Positions 36,002 to 44,849 of a stretch of DNA of 64,000 nt are shown one piece after another (the stretch's first letter is position 1; every line of letters begins with the position of its first letter). The stretch is taken from assembly GCF_034424625.1 (NCBI RefSeq), contig NZ_CP139976.1, positions 4,154,001 to 4,218,000 of the forward strand. The letters are read 5' to 3'. Made by a program: the position numbers and the translations under genes. The stretch comes from Janthinobacterium lividum. Lineage in GTDB: Bacteria; Pseudomonadota; Gammaproteobacteria; Burkholderiales; Burkholderiaceae_D. The notes beneath the pieces are model-generated. The model ran no database searches. It was not told the DNA's origin and saw only the letters and a program-made list of their open reading frames with translations.

Positions 36002-38494
36002 TCACATCGAACTGACTTCTTGCAGATATCTTGCCTTCCAGTCGACAGCGCCGCTGGCGTAATGCCGATCGAAAATACCCAAGATCGTTTCCTCGGATCT
36101 GAGATAGGCCAACTCAGCCGCGCTGAATGAGGTCTGTAAGACGCGGGCTGTCGATGCTCCGCCCCCCTCGGAAGACTGGATCAGAAGATAGTCACGTTTT
36201 GGTATCAGCTGGGCAATCATGTCGATATGATGATCTGCCAAAGCGAAATACTTCTGGTACGCCGCGCGATGTGGCTCCACCTTTTCGTTGTAGAGCATCA
36301 GGAAACTGAAAATATTATCCAGAATCGATGCCGCGATATCTGAATTGCTGATCGCTTCCGGCGATTGGATCGTCATCCAGATGAATGCATTCTTTTTGCG
36401 GAAAGTTTTCAGCCAGTCATCAAGAATGTCCTTGAACTTGGGGTTCGCGATCAGAAAAGTGGCCTCTTCGATATAAATAAACGTCGGCGTGCCATCCAGC
36501 GAGACATAGATTTTTCGGAATGCATAGTCCATGAAGGCGCGCGACAAACGCTCCACAGCCATCAGATCCTTCATTTCGATAGTGGTCCAGTCGGCCAGTG
36601 AAAAGTCGTCTTCGTCCGTATCAAACATCCCGTACGGCCGGCCCTCAAGCCACTCACCTAGTTCGGCCTCAAGCCGCCTCGGCAGCATTGCTGCAAGCGT
36701 GCTCAAGCGAAGTGGCTTGCCCGTCCGTTCATATTCTTGCGCCAAGCCAGTCAAGGCCGTGTCGAGGTCGGCGCGGTCTTCGGTAGTCGCGGCAAAGTCT
36801 CCCTCGGCAAATCGCCGCAGAATAAATTCGCGCACCCAAAGCTGGCCGTCCGGCGAGCCGTCCATCATGGCAAACAGCGGATTGAACTTCCCAACGCCAG
36901 TACGGATGTCAATATGACGCCCATCGTGCAAGGCTGTCAGAACCTTGCACGAATAATTCCGGTCGAAGATATATGTATTTCTCTTCGGATAACGCTGAAA
37001 TTGCGACAGACAGAAGTTGACGAATGTGGTTTTGCCGCCGCCAGTGGGAGCGATCAGGAGCAGATGACCAATTTGTCCCACATGGGGGGAGAAATAGGAT
37101 CGCGTACCGTATGCATTGCCGAATACGGCGAAACTCGACACGGGGCGCTGAAAAATCATCGAGGAAAAGTACTTGTGCGAACGTGACCCTTCATCAAGCG
37201 TAAACATCGGCGTACAGTCGGCAACGTTTTCCCCGGACATCAATTCATAGCGCGTTTGCATTGCCCACTGGCCAGGCAGCATCGACGCAAAGGCCGGCAA
37301 GGTGTTCAGCCGTTCACGTATCATTCCAAACCGGGCTGCGCTCATTTTTTGATCCGCCTCTGAAACGCGCGCCTCCAGTTCCGGAATGCTATCGCCGTAC
37401 AGGAAGACTGTAAGATTGTGGTAGGCGTAGGTAATGCCCTCGCTGCCAATTCGCGCGTTCGCGGCCTTGCACTCGTCGAACAGCTCACGTTTGCCAGCCT
37501 TTGGCTCGGCTACGTTGCCGGTCGCCGCAGCAAACGAATGCGCAATAAGACCATACTGCGTCAGGTTGTAATATTCGATAGCCTTGTCAATCTCAGCGGT
37601 ACTTTCAGGAGAATTGAGGAAGCGCGTGATTTGACACACGGTCAGCTCGGCGTCCATCTTCAACAATGTCTCAAATAACATCGGAGAGGTATGGTCTGGC
37701 CATTTGATGACGCCCATCGCCGCGCAATAAACCGTACGCGTGTTGCCCTTGAACTGAATCACATCAGGCCCACTGGCGACGTAGTTTGCCGGTGCCCAGG
37801 AGTCAAGCATCATTCGCTCAGGCTTGGCATGCGTGGCCGGCGGGCTGGCGCGATTCAGAAGCGTAGCGAGGGTCCTGTCAAAACCCGAGCTTTTGGAAAG
37901 GCGCGTGAAATTCAGCGGCGATGCGCTGGTAAAGGCCGAGATAATCCTTTCAAAGGCCCCAATATTGCTACGCAGGACACCCATGTCTTTGGCGAATGCG
38001 CGGCTACCTGACAACGACTCTTTGATTGCTTTAATCACCGCACTACCGATGGCCGCGCCCTCCTCAGTTTGGATGCGTTCCACTCGGTCAAAGAACTTGT
38101 TCGCCCCAGTTTCACCGGTGAACAACATATAGAACTTGTAATCAAGGGTGTAGTGCTCTCCGTCCGTAAAGCTCCTGGAATAAATAGTGTCCAGATCCTT
38201 CGCCGCCTGGCTGGTAAATTCCCCGCTGATATAGGATGTATCCTTGCGCTTGTCAACGATCCACCAGGCAGTGATACGGCTGTCCAATAGCGCATTCGAT
38301 GCTTCGATACGCGTAGCTGTCCCGTCGACCTTTGAGTCGCTGACATTGTCAGGATCGATGCCGCGGTAGTCAAAAGCGGCCAATAAGGAACCATCTTTAT
38401 TCAGCACGAGTTCGGGTGTGATGAAGTCGATCCATGGACAAAGCGCCTGCAGGGGATGCCCCAAGTCCGTCTCGCGGAATTTAATTTTCAACAT
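36002..38494 (-). CDS. virB4: VirB4/TrbE secretion ATPase
   Basis: 830 residues, the usual VirB4 length. N-terminal membrane-associated part, then the ATPase domain with Walker A IAPTGGGKTTFVNF at about residue 480 and Walker B FIYIEEATFLIANP at about 670, followed by FIWMTIQSPEAISNS. Powers assembly of pilus and channel. 12 bases after virB3. Confidence 0.95.
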   Translation of the reverse strand: MLKIKFRETDLGHPLQALCPWIDFITPELVLNKDGSLLAAFDYRGIDPDNVSDSKVDGTATRIEASNALLDSRITAWWIVDKRKDTSYISGEFTSQAAKDLDTIYSRSFTDGEHYTLDYKFYMLFTGETGANKFFDRVERIQTEEGAAIGSAVIKAIKESLSGSRAFAKDMGVLRSNIGAFERIISAFTSASPLNFTRLSKSSGFDRTLATLLNRASPPATHAKPERMMLDSWAPANYVASGPDVIQFKGNTRTVYCAAMGVIKWPDHTSPMLFETLLKMDAELTVCQITRFLNSPESTAEIDKAIEYYNLTQYGLIAHSFAAATGNVAEPKAGKRELFDECKAANARIGSEGITYAYHNLTVFLYGDSIPELEARVSEADQKMSAARFGMIRERLNTLPAFASMLPGQWAMQTRYELMSGENVADCTPMFTLDEGSRSHKYFSSMIFQRPVSSFAVFGNAYGTRSYFSPHVGQIGHLLLIAPTGGGKTTFVNFCLSQFQRYPKRNTYIFDRNYSCKVLTALHDGRHIDIRTGVGKFNPLFAMMDGSPDGQLWVREFILRRFAEGDFAATTEDRADLDTALTGLAQEYERTGKPLRLSTLAAMLPRRLEAELGEWLEGRPYGMFDTDEDDFSLADWTTIEMKDLMAVERLSRAFMDYAFRKIYVSLDGTPTFIYIEEATFLIANPKFKDILDDWLKTFRKKNAFIWMTIQSPEAISNSDIAASILDNIFSFLMLYNEKVEPHRAAYQKYFALADHHIDMIAQLIPKRDYLLIQSSEGGGASTARVLQTSFSAAELAYLRSEETILGIFDRHYASGAVDWKARYLQEVSSM

Positions 38495-38506
38495 GATTTG
38501 GTGTCG

Positions 38507-38836
38507 CTAGAATCTGATTCCGCGCCCGACTTTGTGTGGGCGTTCAAAAGTGGCGGGTAAACTTTCTCGGGCATGGGGGTGATAGGAATCCGCCAGCCGC
38601 GCATAGTTGACATACATCTCAAAGATCCTGGCATCCTTTTGGAAAAGCCATTGCAATATGAGGTGCGCTGTGAACCCGACGCTGATCGGGATTCCCGCCC
38701 AAAGCCAGCCTTGGGAGGAGCCGGTGAGAACTGCCACTAGGGCGGTCGGTCCCCAACAATACCCAAGAGCCTTGGAGGACACTCCGTAGTTTAGTCTGGG
38801 CAAGCTGATTGCCCGGGTCACTGGCGAAGTGCGCAT
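38507..38836 (-). CDS. virB3: VirB3/TrbD membrane protein
   Basis: 109 residues with a hydrophobic hairpin at about residues 28-65 (WGPTALVAVLTGSSQGWLWA, then SVGFTAHLILQWLF) and the VirB3-type tail FQKDARIFEMYVNYARL. Three bases after virB2 and directly before virB4, the invariant order in these operons. Confidence 0.9.
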   Translation of the reverse strand: MRTSPVTRAISLPRLNYGVSSKALGYCWGPTALVAVLTGSSQGWLWAGIPISVGFTAHLILQWLFQKDARIFEMYVNYARLADSYHPHARESLPATFERPHKVGRGIRF

Positions 38837-38839
38837 GTG

Positions 38840-39220
38840 TTATACGACGCAGGAAGTGGTCAAGCCGGAATTGGTAATCAATGCCGAACCGGCAATGACG
38901 ACTGCAGCGGTAACACCAACCTTGATTACAACGTCATGCAGTTTGGCTACGCCAAAGATGTGCTCAAGAGCCCAAAGTACGATCGTGACCAAACACGCCG
39001 TGCCGACAATCGCCTTGAAATACTGTGCGATATAGCAGAAGAAATTTGCGCCGGCGCCAGCTTGAGCCTGCGCAAGCGCGATCTCTGGAATGGCCACACA
39101 AAGGATAGCCGCCAAGGTTTGGAGGCAGGATTTCTGAGATGGTGTATTGGCGATGATCGCGGCCTTAAGGTATGCAAAAGTGAACTTCTTAGGCGACGTT
39201 TTCGAGGACATAATTTCCAT
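38840..39220 (-). CDS. virB2: VirB2/TrbC pilin
   Basis: 126 residues. Long signal region about 1-52 ending in LAQAQAGAG, then two hydrophobic helices (AIVGTACLVTIVLWALEHIF; VIKVGVTAAVVIAGSALITN) as in cyclic or linear VirB2 pilins. Start ATG at 39220 has an AAAGGAG site at the right distance and overlaps the end of virB11 by 32 bases, indicating coupled translation. Confidence 0.85.
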   Translation of the reverse strand: MEIMSSKTSPKKFTFAYLKAAIIANTPSQKSCLQTLAAILCVAIPEIALAQAQAGAGANFFCYIAQYFKAIVGTACLVTIVLWALEHIFGVAKLHDVVIKVGVTAAVVIAGSALITNSGLTTSCVV

Positions 39221-40178
39221 TTATAACTCCTTTAACAAGACAGATTTCTTGGATTTTGCGAATTACCCGGGCCTGTCCATCCGAGAATTCGATACTGCGA
39301 TTTACAAAGACAACGACCTTTACCGACTTTGCGATATAACCCCTGGCAAGTTCCGAGGAAATCGATGCATTTGCTGGCAAGCTCATCTGAAACAACATCT
39401 CCAGCGCGCCAAGGGCTTCTTCTGCAGAGTCAGCATGGATGGTAGAAATCGAACCCGGGTGGCCAGAGTTGAAGGCACGAATCAGGTCGTAGGTTTCGTC
39501 GCCGCGGGTTTCTCCCAATATCAGGCGGTCTGGCCGCGACCGCATGGCCATCTTGACCATGTCCCGGGCCGAAATGCCTTCATCCGGATTTGTCAGCAAG
39601 GGAATGAAATTCGGGACAGATATCTGGATTTCGCGCGAATCTTCGATTGTGATGATGCGCTCATGACCAGGAATCTTGTTCAGGAGGGCGTTCAACAGCG
39701 TTGTTTTGCCAGATCCCGTGCCACCGGCGATGATCAAGTTGTTCCGATCATGGAGAACTAACTGTTCAATCGTCTGCGCTTGTTTTGCGGTCAACGCCTG
39801 CTTCTTATTGATCAGATCCTCCATGGTGGGGCGATCTCCCGCATCCTGGTGTTTGCGGATCGTGATGAATGAACCGCCTGGACTCACGGGGGAAAGTGCA
39901 CCCGAGATTCGCAAATCATCAATGCTTGCATTAACAATTGCCGAGTTAGTATTGGCCCGGGCATCCTTCCGGACATGTTTTGCCACTGCCTTGATGGCAG
40001 TCGAGATCATGTGTTCGGTGAGCAGTTGGCCGACATAAGTAATTGTTCCCGCTGCCTCGACAAAGACGTGGCCACCTGGATTGACCATGATCTCTGTGAC
40101 CGTTTTGTCTTTCAGCCAGGCAGCCAGTGGAACGAGTTGGCTATTCAGGATATCAATTACAATTTGCGGATTCAGCAT
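39189..40178 (-). CDS. virB11: VirB11/TrbB traffic ATPase
   Basis: 329 residues. Walker A IIAGGTGSGKTTLLNAL at about residue 150, Asp box ITIEDSREIQI, Walker B PDRLILGETRGDE, His box GHPGSISTIHA. N-terminal domain with VTEIMVNPGGHVFVEA. Hexameric ATPase regulating pilus assembly and substrate transfer. First gene of the train, as in TrbB-first operons; a 598-base region lies upstream. Confidence 0.95.
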   Translation of the reverse strand: MLNPQIVIDILNSQLVPLAAWLKDKTVTEIMVNPGGHVFVEAAGTITYVGQLLTEHMISTAIKAVAKHVRKDARANTNSAIVNASIDDLRISGALSPVSPGGSFITIRKHQDAGDRPTMEDLINKKQALTAKQAQTIEQLVLHDRNNLIIAGGTGSGKTTLLNALLNKIPGHERIITIEDSREIQISVPNFIPLLTNPDEGISARDMVKMAMRSRPDRLILGETRGDETYDLIRAFNSGHPGSISTIHADSAEEALGALEMLFQMSLPANASISSELARGYIAKSVKVVVFVNRSIEFSDGQARVIRKIQEICLVKGVINGNYVLENVA

Positions 40179-40776
40179 CGGGTTTTTTTTGATTTGTTTC
40201 GATCATCATGGGAGCAACAGCTGGACGAATCATCCATGTAGCGCCGGCTTGCAATCCGTCAAATCCGACACTCAATTTCCCATGTTTCAGAATGCGTGCC
40301 TGGAGCAACATAAAGTTCTACCGACGCACACATAACCCGTTGATCTGCTGGGACTATTCTTCATGCACCTCGGAAATTGGACCTTGCTTGTGTTGGAGGT
40401 CGGAAATTGAGCGGCGTATGAGAAGGCGTTTGGCCTCTGCTTCGACAACAACAGCGAATGCTTCTCATGCCGCATGCCGCATGCCATTTTTGCAGGACGT
40501 GCGGACACTGCAGGAGACCGGCGAACCACGTTGACATGCGTTTGCTGCCAGCGTTAGGCGGCGGCCTGTAGCCTTTGAGAACGGCATGGCCGCGCCCCTG
40601 CGCCCTCAGACAGGTCCGCCAGCAACATGTCAAAACGCTGGATGTGAGGAACAAGATATGCTGCCGGCGTTAGCGCCGGTTCAGACCTGGCATAGCGTGG
40701 TTGAGCAATGCCAATCAACGCCCACCTGTCACTACCGTGCAGGCTGACGAGGGGTTAAGAGGAATCGACGGCGCGA
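40179..40776. other. Upstream region of the T4SS train
   Basis: 598 bases between virB11 and the next upstream gene on the same strand. Several open frames overlap on both strands without coding character. GCATGCCGCATGCC-type short repeats occur at about 40470-40490. It probably contains the promoter of the virB train and perhaps activator binding sites; I cannot identify an oriT nick sequence. Confidence 0.4.
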
Positions 40777-41589
40777 TCAGGCTATCTTGGCAACTGCAGC
40801 GGATGCATCAATAGCGGTCGCTTGTATCAGGCCCTGCCCTGCCTCCTGACCGGTATTCGCTTCCGCCAATGCATCGCCACGTTGACGGAAGGCACGGACT
40901 GTGCGGTTAAGCAGGCCAGCAAGTTCCCGCAGGCCCTTTTTGACCTTGCCTTCCTGGGCTTCGATCTCATCTTGTCCAACTTCGCCATTCCATTGCAATT
41001 TAACCAAGTTAGTCAGCGTACGATCGTTTCTTTCGATGACGCTAAGCACGCGCTTGCTCAAGAGAGTGCGCAGCTGTACCTCATGCTTTGCTGCCGGACT
41101 GGTATACATGGGCAGAACCGATGAGTCAGTTAGCATCATTTGCATGGATTGCTGAACTGATTTTTCGGAGGCGCTCGCGTCTGCTTCCAGTTCACAGACC
41201 TTATCGGTAATCATCTGCATCAATACTTCAGCACCGGCCTTGCCGACAAACATTTCACCGCGCTTCCACGTGACATAGATACCATTCTCAATGCTGGAAA
41301 ACCAACGTTCGAATGCAGAGCCGACGCTGCGTTCGTTCAAGCTTACCGTCACAAGAATGGAGGCGACACCGTCATGCCGGTTGGACAGCTGCTTTACACC
41401 GCGCGCCCGTTGACGCTGTGCGCGCTCGCGCAATGCGACAACTTCGCTCTCCGAAATAATGCTGACTCCGGAAGATGCGCCGCCAGCTGCGCCACCGTCG
41501 AGAATATGGGTGAGTTGATCATCCGCGGCAGCGATTTCCGAGATCGCTGTGTGCAATTCTGTGTGTGCGGTTGGACTTTCGATTGTCAT
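40777..41589 (-). CDS. Hypothetical protein, coiled-coil rich
   Basis: 270 residues, soluble, acidic/helical, no membrane segment. Begins MTIESPTAHTELHTAISEI; a Gly/Ala/Ser-rich stretch near 32-42 and an Arg-rich helix (VALRERAQRQRARGVKQL) follow; central YVTWKRGEMFVGKAGAEVLM; helical C-terminal half (VKKGLRELAGLLNRTVRAF). A GGAAT site precedes the ATG. Not recognised. Its place upstream of virB11 suggests a cytoplasmic accessory or regulatory protein of transfer. Confidence 0.55.
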   Translation of the reverse strand: MTIESPTAHTELHTAISEIAAADDQLTHILDGGAAGGASSGVSIISESEVVALRERAQRQRARGVKQLSNRHDGVASILVTVSLNERSVGSAFERWFSSIENGIYVTWKRGEMFVGKAGAEVLMQMITDKVCELEADASASEKSVQQSMQMMLTDSSVLPMYTSPAAKHEVQLRTLLSKRVLSVIERNDRTLTNLVKLQWNGEVGQDEIEAQEGKVKKGLRELAGLLNRTVRAFRQRGDALAEANTGQEAGQGLIQATAIDASAAVAKIA

Positions 41590-41814
41590 GACGATTCCGT
41601 TTGTGGTTAAGAATCATCATGCTGCCAATCTTCCCGGCAACGCTTACAGTGAAAAACTGTATTTTTTCAGCAGTATTGCCGTCCCCAGGCAGACAATCCA
41701 GGAAATGCCGAATTCCAGTTGTTTTGGGTTTGATATTGCTCTAAGAAAATATTGCGCCGTTGCTAAAGTCCAAGTTTCAACTAACTATGGCGCGTTGTCG
41801 CGAAGGTCTTCTTG

Positions 41815-42810
41815 ATGAGTGAAACTATAGAATCACGCCCGCTCCATTTTGGAGAGGACCGGCCTGTCGCTGCGATGTGGCGCCGGTCGGAAGCAAAGCC
41901 ATATAGCCGTCTCTTTTCCACAGAATGGGCCAACCTCGCCGAAGAACAATATCTGTCAAGAGCGATTCAAAGCTTGCCGAAGACAACAGCCGACAATACG
42001 CCGGCAGCAACCGAGTCACTCAGCGCGCGCTTTGGTTGCGCAGCAAATGATCATCATGTGGGACTGGCGCAGGAGCGCCAACATCCAAGACCTGCAGCGT
42101 ATATGCCCTTTTTTGATCAACAGCATGCTGCCATGCGGATACAGGATGGTGCTTCAGGCAATCCGGCAGGAAAATGGTTTGGCGATACAGCCATTTTCTC
42201 AACGCTGTTGCCACGGTACTCTCAGCAGTTCTTGCATTCAGCGGCATCCCTGTCCCGACAGTGCTGCTATCACGCAGGTACGCTCATTGCCGAGCAACTT
42301 CGATACCGCGCTGCTCCTTTTTTCCAGAAGTCCATAGTATTGCCATGGCGCGTAGTGCTGGCCACGGCAGTCGTCGTCATCGTTGCCGGTAGTGCCCATC
42401 ATTTCTACGCTCGGGCAGAAAATTTATACCGCGATTTTACAATGGCGACCCGTACGATCTCCGAGCTGCAAAGCAGATTGGCAACGATTGAAACGACGTC
42501 GCGTCCAATGCAGCCAGTAAAGCCAGTATCCGTCACCGTACCAGACCAGGCGAACATGCAAATGCAAGCGTTCGGATCTGTCGATTTGCCACTGCCGCCA
42601 CTACCAATCGTGATGCAATCCAGTAGCCGTCAGGTAGCCACCGTAAGCGTAGGCAAGCTGACTTCAAAGGAGGCTGCACGGGAAGGTGAAGACATCGCGG
42701 AGAGCCCGATGAAGAAGGTTGATGATATTCCCGAAGCTGGCAAATTTGTTCTTTTATCTCAAGAGCCAAGACCAGCCAGCAAGAGCTTCAGACTGCTCAG
42801 CGAGAAATAA
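41815..42810 (+). CDS. Hypothetical bitopic membrane protein
   Basis: 331 residues. Long cytoplasmic N-terminal region, one membrane segment at about residues 178-196 (PWRVVLATAVVVIVAGSAHH), then a periplasmic part that starts as a coiled coil (NLYRDFTMATRTISELQSRL) and becomes Pro/Gln-rich. First gene of a plus-strand group of four reading away from the T4SS genes. Function unknown. Confidence 0.5.
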   Translation: MSETIESRPLHFGEDRPVAAMWRRSEAKPYSRLFSTEWANLAEEQYLSRAIQSLPKTTADNTPAATESLSARFGCAANDHHVGLAQERQHPRPAAYMPFFDQQHAAMRIQDGASGNPAGKWFGDTAIFSTLLPRYSQQFLHSAASLSRQCCYHAGTLIAEQLRYRAAPFFQKSIVLPWRVVLATAVVVIVAGSAHHFYARAENLYRDFTMATRTISELQSRLATIETTSRPMQPVKPVSVTVPDQANMQMQAFGSVDLPLPPLPIVMQSSSRQVATVSVGKLTSKEAAREGEDIAESPMKKVDDIPEAGKFVLLSQEPRPASKSFRLLSEK

Positions 42811-42811
42811 C

Positions 42812-43048
42812 TTGCGACGATCAAAAATCGAGTCATTTCTGCTGCGCACCAACTCGCGATACCGCAAGCCAAGCGAAGCTTGGTGGAATCGGCGCTGGTT
42901 CGTTCTGGCAAAAGTTATTCTCGCTATTTCAGTGCTTGGATGGCTGGGCGACCTTAGTGAGCTGTGGGCTGCGGCAGAAAAACTGAATTTGGCGCTTATG
43001 CAACTGATGCCGATTCTCGTATCAACAGAGATCGCCGAAGCGCCATAG
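42812..43048 (+). CDS. Small single-pass membrane protein (hypothetical)
   Basis: 78 residues if the TTG at 42812, two bases after the preceding stop, is used; the frame is open further upstream inside the preceding gene. Basic N-terminus (RRSKIESFLLRTNSRYRKPS), one membrane segment (FVLAKVILAISVLGWLGDL), short acidic tail. Start uncertain. Confidence 0.35.
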   Translation: MRRSKIESFLLRTNSRYRKPSEAWWNRRWFVLAKVILAISVLGWLGDLSELWAAAEKLNLALMQLMPILVSTEIAEAP

Positions 43049-43053
43049 TATTA

Positions 43054-43281
43054 ATGTACATTGATTGGAAAACGATGAATACAGCAGATGGGAAAGTCAC
43101 GGAGAATCTTCGCGATGGCAACGACTGTCTATCGGAAGGAATGAAGGCCTTCCGGCGGCTAAAGAAAATATCGCCGGCCGATGCGCCCTTGATTGATCAA
43201 GCGCTATCGCATGTCAGCTCCGCACGCGAACTGGTCCTGCAGCTGGAGGCCGATATCTTGAAGCGTACCAGGATGTTTTGA
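43054..43281 (+). CDS. Small helical hypothetical protein
   Basis: 75 residues, helical and soluble (MYIDWKTMNTADGKVTENL..., later PLIDQALSHVSSARELVLQ). Sits five bases after the previous gene and overlaps the following one (TGATG), so it is part of a tight operon. Not recognised. Confidence 0.45.
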   Translation: MYIDWKTMNTADGKVTENLRDGNDCLSEGMKAFRRLKKISPADAPLIDQALSHVSSARELVLQLEADILKRTRMF

Positions 43282-43829
43282 TGGCCGACCTTATCTGTCT
43301 TATTGGTCGCCATGGCGTGGGGAAATCGACGTTAGGCCAGGCACTCGCCAGAATCGGGTATGCGCATCTGAACCTAGGCCTGCTCCGAAGATTGGCGATC
43401 TCCGGCACCTACCCTGGCGATATCCCCATCACCCTGATGTTGTCAATTCGAACAATGAGACCAAGCAAGCCGCTGTCTGACGATGTTGTGCGCAAGCTAT
43501 TGGCGCATGCCTTGTCTTATGATCGCTGCGTGATCGATGGCTTTCCTGTACTAGCTGCACATCTGCCGCTATTACCGGCGGCTGCCAAGATCGCCTATGT
43601 ATGGGCACCGGCGCAGAGCCGGAACGAGCGGCTACGATCAAGGGCAGCGACGACCAAACGCCACTGGACACCCGGCCTCAACTCCCATCGGGATACTTCG
43701 CTCTGCGAAGTATTGAAGCACGTACGGAGTAACTCGAATTTTTACTTTGTTCGCAATGCGCATGACGCTAAAGAAGAGATCAATGCGTTAGCCAATTTCA
43801 TGGCCTCACTGTATATTGCTCCTCGCTGA
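43281..43829 (+). CDS. P-loop nucleotide kinase-like protein
   Basis: 182 residues. Walker A at the N-terminus (CLIGRHGVGKSTLGQALARI) and a lid/LID-like region with paired Arg (QSRNERLRSRAATTKRHW), the layout of small kinases such as adenylate- or shikimate-kinase-like proteins. YDRCVIDGFPVLAAHLP is a Walker-B-like segment as in adenylate kinase (DGFPR). Substrate unknown. The ATG overlaps the preceding stop as TGATG. Confidence 0.6.
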   Translation: MADLICLIGRHGVGKSTLGQALARIGYAHLNLGLLRRLAISGTYPGDIPITLMLSIRTMRPSKPLSDDVVRKLLAHALSYDRCVIDGFPVLAAHLPLLPAAAKIAYVWAPAQSRNERLRSRAATTKRHWTPGLNSHRDTSLCEVLKHVRSNSNFYFVRNAHDAKEEINALANFMASLYIAPR

Positions 43830-43878
43830 AGGGGCCGGGTCCATTCACTCCTATCTGATTTAGCCTGGATGTAAGGAA

Positions 43879-43901
43879 GCAGTCTACCGAAGGTAGACTG
43901 C
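43879..43901 (-). terminator. Stable UUCG-type stem-loop after the 46-residue gene
   Basis: Perfect stem GCAGTCTACC / GGTAGACTGC with a C(TTCG)G tetraloop on the minus strand, 10 bases after the small gene's stop. The following sequence (TTCCTTAC) is only weakly T-rich, so termination is plausible but not certain. Confidence 0.5.
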
Positions 43902-43911
43902 TGGGTGAATA

Positions 43912-44052
43912 TTAAGCTGCTTTGGAAGACAGTGCTAAATTGATGACCTTGATCAACGTTCTGAGCAACCGCCATACTGCGACGAGAGGCTTGAAGAAGG
44001 CTTGGGGCGTTTCACGTGCACCGGCAATAAAACCTTGCATAAACATGTTCAT
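43912..44052 (-). CDS. 46-residue protein, copy 1 (GARETP family)
   Basis: 46 residues with core QGFIAGARETPQAFFKPL followed by VWRLLRTLIKVI: short, amphipathic to hydrophobic, basic. The start overlaps the stop of the upstream membrane protein gene as ATGA, so translation is coupled. A second gene of exactly the same length lies at 54214-54354 and shares the core QGFI.GARETP..FF.PL.A.WRLL, which shows it is real and conserved. Probably membrane-interacting; function unknown. Confidence 0.65.
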   Translation of the reverse strand: MNMFMQGFIAGARETPQAFFKPLVAVWRLLRTLIKVINLALSSKAA

Positions 44053-44303
44053 TTTATCATTTCCTTAATTGCCGTATACGTTGAATAAATTGCCCAATAC
44101 ATAATGAATGTTGCATCTGTATATAAAATAATTTTTTCTACGATCTTCATCAAATTCGCAAAAGAATTGTCACCAACGATTGGCGTTGCCCAATGAACCA
44201 GAACATTCAGTACCCCGCCAAAAAATAGCAGTGCAGCAAACATCAGTGCGCCTATTGTCAAATGCCCTACATATTCTCCGAGAATTTTCAAGTGATGTTT
44301 CAT
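44049..44303 (-). CDS. Small two-helix membrane protein coupled to the 46-residue gene
   Basis: 84 residues from the ATG at 44303 (GGAG site upstream; the frame is open to 44438). Two membrane segments: about 15-36 (LTIGALMFAALLFFGGVLNV) and 63-80 (TFIMYWAIYSTYTAI), joined by a helix with KIVEKIILYTDA. Decayed remnants of a second copy lie at 54360-54540. No family recognised. Confidence 0.6.
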   Translation of the reverse strand: MKHHLKILGEYVGHLTIGALMFAALLFFGGVLNVLVHWATPIVGDNSFANLMKIVEKIILYTDATFIMYWAIYSTYTAIKEMIK

Positions 44304-44849
44304 GGAACTCCATATTTGCAATGTGTACCGCCAGAAATCAGATCTGACGGAATATTTTAAAAAATTTTCATTGATTAAATATATATAAAATCCAAAAAAA
44401 TGGATTTTGATATTTTTTTGCGCAATGTTTTTATACAAGGATTTTTAACATGTAGCCTCCAATAATTTATGCCAAAAACTGGCGAAGTAAAAATTGGAGA
44501 TTGGAATATCTTTTCGTTGAAAGACCAATGAAAAGACTGGAGATTTTGTTTTTTGACGCCAGATTGAAGCGGGCACCAAGGTGGGAGTATTAATTTAAAA
44601 ACCGCAATGCCGCAATTGCGACACAGCAACTTTACCGCACTTTCCATATTTTGCCAACCCTAAAATAAAATATTTTCGATTCCTTCAAAAAATTGAGAGT
44701 TATATTGAATTGTTGGCAAAGAACATTACTTTAGAATATGAAACAACATGGAAATTTCAATCCGTCTTGAAATTTCACACAAAGACGAACGGCGGGCGAC
44801 AAAGCCTGGGAAGCGATTTGCCTGGATGGGCCTCATTTCCTGAGAAAAG
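44304..44849. other. AT-rich divergent intergenic region
   Basis: 546 bases, very AT-rich (runs such as AATATATATAAAATCC). Contains promoters for the divergent minus-strand small genes and the plus-strand 296-residue gene. No gene or obvious repeat array seen. Confidence 0.45.

Noticed and set aside
39440..39470. tRNA-end-like AATCGAACCCGGGTGG as an attachment site
   Set aside because: It lies inside the virB11 coding sequence on an intact gene; coincidental match.
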